Assembly (NCBI RefSeq): GCF_018449695.1
Contig: NZ_JAAVUY010000001.1
Location: 248,001 to 312,000, forward strand
Reading direction: 5' to 3'
DNA from: Bradyrhizobium sp. dw_411
GTDB taxonomy: Bacteria; Pseudomonadota; Alphaproteobacteria; Rhizobiales; Xanthobacteraceae
DNA: 64,000 nt
Position 1 is the first letter of the stretch, and every line of letters starts with the position of its first letter. Shown piece by piece: positions 59,712-64,000 of the stretch. The notes beneath the pieces are model-generated. The model worked only from the letters and a program-made list of their open reading frames with translations, was not told the DNA's origin and did no database searches. The translations under genes were made by a program, and so were the position numbers.

Positions 59712-60932
59712 ATGTCGGCACAGCGAAGTATTGTCATCGGCGGGGGCGCCTTTGCCGGATTGGCGCTGGCGCTGGCGTTGCGTCAGGGCCTTGGCGCCGA
59801 CCTGCCCATTATCGTGGCCGATCCGGCGTTGGCGACGCGCCCAAGCCGCGATCCGCGGGCGACGGCCATCGTTGCGGCCTGCCGCCGGCTGTTCGAGGCC
59901 ATCGGAGTATGGGATCAGGTTGCCGCCGACGCGCAGCCGATTCTGGACATGGTTGTCACCGACTCAAAGCTCGAGGACGCGACACGGCCGGTGTTCCTGA
60001 CCTTCGCGGGCCATGTCGAACCCGGTGAACCGTTCGCGCATATGATCGAAAACCGGCATCTGATCGATGCGCTGGTGCAGCGTGCGCAGGCCGAAGGAAT
60101 CGATCTCAGGGCCACGGCGGTGACGGATTATGCCTCGCGCAGCGACGGCGTCGATGTGACGCTGGCCGATGGCCATGTGATCGAGGCGAGCCTCTTGGTA
60201 GCGGCCGACGGCGCGCGCTCGAAACTGCGTGAACGGGCCGGGATCGCGACCCATGGCTGGGACTATGACCAGTCCGGCATTGTGGTGACGGTCGGCCACG
60301 AGCGCGAGCATCACGGCCGCGCCGAAGAACATTTCCTGCCTTCCGGGCCGTTTGCGATCCTGCCGCTCAGCGGAAACCGCTCGTCGCTGGTGTGGACCGA
60401 GAAACGCGCCGAAGCGGCGCGTATCGTTGGCTTGAGCGCGGACGAATTTCACGGCGAACTCGAGCAGCGCTTTGGGCTGCATCTCGGCGAGATCAAGACG
60501 CTCGACCAGCCGCGCGCGTTTCCGCTCGGCTATTTCGTGGCGCGCTCCTTTATCGGCGAGCGGCTGGCGCTGATCGGCGACGCCGCGCATGTGATTCATC
60601 CGATCGCCGGGCAGGGGCTCAATATGGGCCTCAAGGATGTCGCAGCGCTTGCGGAGGTGATTGTCGATGCGGCGCGGCTCGGCATCGATCTCGGCCAGGC
60701 CGACGTGCTCGACCGCTATCAGCGCTGGCGGCGGTTCGACACCGTGGCGATGGGGCTTGCGACCAACTCGCTCAATTTTCTGTTCTCGAACCAATCGACG
60801 CTGTTACGTACCGTGCGCGATATCGGATTGGGGCTGGTCGACCGGGCGCCGCCGCTGAAAAGCCTGTTCATCCGCCAGGCCGCGGGCCTGTCGGGCGAAG
60901 TGCCGCGGCTGCTGAAGGGCGAAGCGCTGTAG
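59712..60932 (+). CDS. UbiH/UbiF/COQ6-family FAD-dependent hydroxylase
   Basis: A 406-residue flavoprotein monooxygenase. The dinucleotide-binding motif VIGGGAFAGLALALALRQG is at the N-terminus, VAADGARSKLRE is the middle DG motif, and RLALIGDAAHVIHPIAGQGLNMGLKDVAAL binds the FAD ribityl chain and marks the ubiquinone-hydroxylase branch. It most likely hydroxylates the ubiquinone ring at one position; which position cannot be read here. Confidence 0.93.
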   Translation: MSAQRSIVIGGGAFAGLALALALRQGLGADLPIIVADPALATRPSRDPRATAIVAACRRLFEAIGVWDQVAADAQPILDMVVTDSKLEDATRPVFLTFAGHVEPGEPFAHMIENRHLIDALVQRAQAEGIDLRATAVTDYASRSDGVDVTLADGHVIEASLLVAADGARSKLRERAGIATHGWDYDQSGIVVTVGHEREHHGRAEEHFLPSGPFAILPLSGNRSSLVWTEKRAEAARIVGLSADEFHGELEQRFGLHLGEIKTLDQPRAFPLGYFVARSFIGERLALIGDAAHVIHPIAGQGLNMGLKDVAALAEVIVDAARLGIDLGQADVLDRYQRWRRFDTVAMGLATNSLNFLFSNQSTLLRTVRDIGLGLVDRAPPLKSLFIRQAAGLSGEVPRLLKGEAL

Positions 60933-60969
60933 GCTTCCTGCGAAAGCGGGAGGACGAAAGATCGGCGCT

Positions 60970-61899
60970 TCATTTCGCCAGAACGAAGTTCGCAACCGAA
61001 TCGACCAATCCGGTATCGAGCGGCCGCTCCGGCTGGTTGTAAGCGGCCATATTGTCCTCTTCGTCGGTCACATCGACCAGAACATGGTTCATGTCCGGCA
61101 GCCACGCCGTCTTGGCCAGGGGTGAGGCGGCGGAGAGGGCGATGAAATCGAGCCGCGCCACCTGCAGGTCACGGCCGCCTCCGACAATCAAGGTCGGCCG
61201 GTCGATCTGCTTCAAGGGATCGATCGGGTCTTCGATAAATGCCGAGGCAATGCCGGGCTGCATCGATGGCGCGATCAGCAGCCCCTGCGGCGGCGGATCG
61301 ACGATCTGCCCGGCCATCATGGCGTCGATCGCCTTCACGATCGGCTGCAGCTTGTCGGGACCGAGTTTCTTTTCAAGCTGAGCCTTGACGAGGTCGCCCT
61401 GCCGCCGCGCCGCGGTCACCAGCAGAACAAGACGGTCGATCGGCACACGCCGCGCGGTCAGGATCGCGACCAAACCGCCCTCGCTATGGCCGGCGACAAT
61501 CACCTGCGAGAATTTTCCGCTGCTGCGCAGATAATTCACGAGTGCCACGGAATCTTCGACAAAGTCCTTGAAGCGGAAATCTTCCGGCCGGCCATATTCC
61601 GGCTTCCATCCGCCGGCGCCGCGCTTGTCATAGCGCAGCGTCGCAATCTTGCGCGCCACCAGTTGCTCGGAGAGCTTCTTGAGCGTCGCCGGTTTGACTT
61701 GCGGTCCGTTGCCGTCATGGTCGGTCGACCCGGAGCCCGCGATCAAAAGGACGACCGGCGGCCGTTCGACATCCGCCGGCGTCGTCAGCACGGCGTCGAT
61801 AGCGCCGATGCGAATCTTGGCTTCCTCGGCGCGGGCGGCCGAGATCGCACCGAGACAGCCGAGCACGGCGAGCGCAGTGATGATGATCCTGGCGCGCAT
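60970..61899 (-). CDS. Secreted alpha/beta hydrolase (dienelactone/peptidase-like)
   Basis: A 309-residue protein with a signal peptide (IIITALAVLGCLGAISAARAEE). The hydrolase core has VVLLIAGSGSTDHDGNGP (oxyanion region), TLRYDKRGAGGW, the nucleophile elbow VAGHSEGG, an acid position VGGGRDLQVA, and a His in LPDMNHVLVDV. It is likely a periplasmic esterase or peptidase. It lies 3 bases downstream of the Trm112-like gene, so the two are probably cotranscribed. The substrate is unknown. Confidence 0.88.
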   Translation of the reverse strand: MRARIIITALAVLGCLGAISAARAEEAKIRIGAIDAVLTTPADVERPPVVLLIAGSGSTDHDGNGPQVKPATLKKLSEQLVARKIATLRYDKRGAGGWKPEYGRPEDFRFKDFVEDSVALVNYLRSSGKFSQVIVAGHSEGGLVAILTARRVPIDRLVLLVTAARRQGDLVKAQLEKKLGPDKLQPIVKAIDAMMAGQIVDPPPQGLLIAPSMQPGIASAFIEDPIDPLKQIDRPTLIVGGGRDLQVARLDFIALSAASPLAKTAWLPDMNHVLVDVTDEEDNMAAYNQPERPLDTGLVDSVANFVLAK

Positions 61900-61902
61900 G
61901 CG

Positions 61903-62100
61903 TTACTCGATCTTCCGCGCCTCTTCCGGTAGCATGATCGGGATGCCGTCGCGGATCGGATAAGCGAGCTTGGCCGAGCGCGAGATCAATTCCTGCCGGT
62001 TTGAATCAAATTCGAGCGGTCCCTTGGTGAGGGGGCAGACCAGAATTTCCAGCAATTTGGGATCGACGGTGCCTTCAAGGCGCTCGGGCTGGGATGTCAT
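61903..62100 (-). CDS. Trm112-family (YcaR-like) small protein
   Basis: A 65-residue protein containing [21 protein letters not shown] and [17 protein letters not shown], the full Trm112 signature. It keeps a single Cys, so the classical four-Cys zinc site is absent, as in many bacterial members. Homologues in eukaryotes activate methyltransferases; the bacterial role is unknown. The ATG at 62100 ([10 protein letters not shown]) is preferred over a longer frame. Confidence 0.88.
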   Translation of the reverse strand: MTSQPERLEGTVDPKLLEILVCPLTKGPLEFDSNRQELISRSAKLAYPIRDGIPIMLPEEARKIE

Positions 62101-62380
62101 GGGTTGGTCTCCGGCTCGGGATATCGGCCCCCTGTAGCATATTCGCAGGAGTCGTGTAGCGGCCCGGCGCGACGGCAAGGCGGCCATGCGCGGTCGCGGG
62201 ATTCCAGGACGGCTTCATGCCCGCGCCGCTCTCCATGAGGGCCATTCTAGGCCAATCCGCGGAATTCGGTAAAAGGAATGGGAAAAGAATAGATATATTG
62301 CGAGCGATCCCGCTAGGCAGATTCCAACAATTCCCCTGTACACCATCGGGAGTTGGAATAGGGAACGGCGAAGGATCAAC

Positions 62381-62626
62381 ATGTTAATGAATCGGCGTCA
62401 AAGCGAGCGTCGCCTGTGCAGAAGGTTTGCGAAGATCCAGTTCGGGACCGGTTTGTTACCGCGTGATTGCACCATCACGGACATATCGGAGGGTGGGGTA
62501 AAGGTGATTGCAGAAGATCTCGACGTCCCCCCCGAGTTCACCATCATCTTGTCGACAAGCCGTCCACGCCAGTGTCGGCTGGCATGGCGGATCGGCCATG
62601 AGTTCGGCGCTCAATTCATCGATTGA
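62381..62626 (+). CDS. PilZ-domain protein
   Basis: An 81-residue protein consisting of one PilZ fold. The RRQSERRLCRRF start has the arginines in the usual position of the c-di-GMP-binding RxxxR motif, and DISEGGVKVIAED is the D/NxSxxG motif. It should bind cyclic di-GMP. It has no partner domain, so it would act through protein contacts. Its stop is 110 bases before the TPR lipoprotein, close to pilus genes, which are often controlled by c-di-GMP. Confidence 0.9.
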   Translation: MLMNRRQSERRLCRRFAKIQFGTGLLPRDCTITDISEGGVKVIAEDLDVPPEFTIILSTSRPRQCRLAWRIGHEFGAQFID

Positions 62627-62736
62627 GGCGGAAGCGCAGGCGCCGGAAATCCGGCGCTTGCGGGCCGGCTTAACCCGAAATTAGGATTAACCTGTGAGCA
62701 TTTTTCCTGGTCGCCCACCGACCACAGGTCAAATAA

Positions 62737-63576
62737 ATGCTCCGGCAGCCATCCCAGCCATATCGCCAGCCACATCGTTTCGCGAAGCTCCTGACGTCGA
62801 CAACCCTGTCGGCGATTCTGGCGCTGGGGCTTTGTAGCTGCCAGACCGATAGCCTGTCGGACATCACGGGTGCGCTCGGCGATAAAGCCGAAAAAAGCAG
62901 CGCCGCCGAGCCCCAGCACGGGGTAGACTTCTATCGCGATCGATTTCGCGCCCATCCCGAAGATGCCGACGCGGCGTTACAATATGGCAAGGCGCTGCGG
63001 GCTTCGGGGCAGAAATCCCAGGCGGTCGCCGTGCTCGAACAGGCCACGATCGCTCACCCCGGCGACAAGGCCCTGCTTGCGGGTTACGGGCGAGCGCTGG
63101 CGGACAATGGCAACTTCCAGCAAGCCTTCGACGTCCTCGGCCGCGCCCATAGCCCGGACAATCCGGATTGGCGGATATTGTCGGCACAAGGCGCTGTGCT
63201 CGATCAGCTTGGCCGCGGCGAGGAAGCCCGGCAGTATTATGCGAGCGCGCTGAAGATCTCGCCCGAAGAACCTTCGGTGCTTTCCAATCTTGCACTTTCC
63301 TACGTGCTTTCGAAAGATCTGAAAAAGGCGGAGGAGACCTTACGCCGTGCGTATGGCCACGCGAATACTGAACCGCGCGTGCGCCAGAATCTCGCATTGG
63401 TGGTTGGCCTGCAGGGCCGTGTTGCCGAGGCCGAAACGATTATGAAGGCCGACCGGTCGGCCGCGGAAGCGGCGGCCGATATCGCAGACCTGCGGCGCGT
63501 GTTGTCGCTTAAATCGGCGAATGCGCGGATGGAGGTGGGCAAACCCCCGCCGACGACGGCCGCGCGGTCCAATTAA
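62737..63576 (+). CDS. TadD-like TPR lipoprotein
   Basis: A 279-residue protein. The signal peptide ends in a lipobox-like LGLCSC, so one of two Cys residues may be acylated. Tetratricopeptide repeats follow from about residue 70 to 240 (ALQYGKALRASGQKSQAVAVLEQA, then LLAGYGRALADNGNFQQAF). The arrangement matches TadD, a pilotin-like lipoprotein of the Tad/Flp pilus. The adjacent convergent cpaE-like gene supports this. Confidence 0.87.
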   Translation: MLRQPSQPYRQPHRFAKLLTSTTLSAILALGLCSCQTDSLSDITGALGDKAEKSSAAEPQHGVDFYRDRFRAHPEDADAALQYGKALRASGQKSQAVAVLEQATIAHPGDKALLAGYGRALADNGNFQQAFDVLGRAHSPDNPDWRILSAQGAVLDQLGRGEEARQYYASALKISPEEPSVLSNLALSYVLSKDLKKAEETLRRAYGHANTEPRVRQNLALVVGLQGRVAEAETIMKADRSAAEAAADIADLRRVLSLKSANARMEVGKPPPTTAARSN

Positions 63577-63632
63577 AGGCACCGCGCTCCATCAGCCGCG
63601 ATGACTGCGCGGCGGATTATGCCGTGGCCGGA

Positions 63633-64000
63633 CTACGCCCTGCCGCCCGCTCGCAGCTTGTTGATGATCGGTGACAGGAACGAGGCTCGCGGCTTTTTGA
63701 CATCGCCGTGGCCTGTCAACTGTTGCGCGATCTGGACGAACATCTTGCTGGCGCGATGACGGGCGGAGATTTCCGCGATCATCTGGCCGTTATTGGCGGC
63801 GGTGCCGAACATTCGCGGGTCGAATGGAATCGACGCGATCGGTTTGTTCTCGATGGCCTTGGCGAATTCGCTCGGAGTGATTTCCGGGCGCTTGGGCATG
63901 CCGACCTGACTGAGGCAATATAACGGAGGCCGGTCGTTGGGCCGCGCGGCCTTGAGAACGTTCAACATGTTCTTGGCGTTTCGCATGTTGGCGAGATCAG
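63633..64000 (-). CDS. CpaE/TadZ-family pilus assembly protein, C-terminal part
   Basis: An open frame runs off the right edge; 122 residues are visible, ending in the stop at 63633. DLANMRNAKNMLNVLKAARPNDRPPLYCLSQVGMPKRPEIT and IENKPIASIPFDPRMFGTAANNG match the end of CpaE/TadZ, a MinD-like ATPase-fold protein that positions the Tad/Flp pilus at the pole. The ATPase core lies outside the window. Confidence 0.88.
   Translation of the reverse strand, partial: DLANMRNAKNMLNVLKAARPNDRPPLYCLSQVGMPKRPEITPSEFAKAIENKPIASIPFDPRMFGTAANNGQMIAEISARHRASKMFVQIAQQLTGHGDVKKPRASFLSPIINKLRAGGRA

Overview
The window looks like a replication-origin-proximal segment of the main chromosome of a Bradyrhizobium-like alphaproteobacterium (Nitrobacteraceae/Bradyrhizobiaceae). 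Three things support this: GC-rich, strongly biased codon use; the classic alphaproteobacterial gene string dnaQ-coaE-maf-ppsR / hemJ-rho-mnmE-mnmG-rsmG-parA-parB; and several dispersed palindromic repeats of types I remember from Bradyrhizobium and Rhodopseudomonas genomes. The assignment rests on recalled synteny and protein appearance, not on a database search.

Layout. 1-10.6 kb is accessory: two cupins, an alpha/beta hydrolase, a Bug-type solute-binding protein, a DUF2235 hydrolase, a TPR-glycosyltransferase-like protein bracketed by an 18-bp direct repeat, an AT-richer DUF3800 gene, the ComM/YifB ATPase and a repeat-filled gap. 10.9-14.3 kb has a hybrid histidine kinase and a secreted alpha/beta hydrolase. 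14.4-19.1 kb (minus strand) is a his cluster (hisB, DUF2628, hisH, hisA, hisF, hisE) ending in coaA. 19.3-21.8 kb is hslV, a short remnant of a probable acetyltransferase, a DUF2585 membrane protein and hslU. 22-24 kb carries two unassigned membrane proteins. 23.9-30.5 kb is envelope and housekeeping: smr, mltA, a Tim44-like protein, secB, dnaQ, coaE, maf, ppsR.

The gap at 30512-30977, between ppsR and hemJ, is the best candidate for the chromosomal origin. Transcription switches there from mainly minus to mainly plus, and DnaA-box-like 9-mers and AT-rich patches are present. It lies 3.7-6.4 kb from four parS sites and about 6.5 kb from parA. The hemE gene that usually sits here in related bacteria is absent from the window. 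31-39.5 kb is the plus-strand block hemJ, rho, mnmE, mnmG, rsmG, parA, parB. 39.5-54.3 kb holds holA, lptE, leuS, a diguanylate cyclase, a PLP-homeostasis protein, an L,D-transpeptidase, a CenR-like response regulator, a cyclic-nucleotide-binding protein, xth, lolA, ftsK and a class I/II aminotransferase.

54.4-57.4 kb has two glnK-amtB loci. The first is intact with a strong terminator. In the second, amtB is cut down to its C-terminal third. 57.7-64 kb holds a GYF-domain membrane protein, tesB, a UbiH-family hydroxylase, a secreted hydrolase, a Trm112-like protein, a PilZ protein, a TadD-like lipoprotein and the C-terminus of a CpaE/TadZ pilus protein running off the end.

I recognised no tRNA, rRNA, CRISPR array, complete insertion sequence or prophage. 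I found no convincing wholly new multi-gene system. The most informative signals are the origin/parS region, the decayed amtB copy, the acetyltransferase remnant, the bracketed TPR gene and the repeat families, one of which sits between parA and parB.
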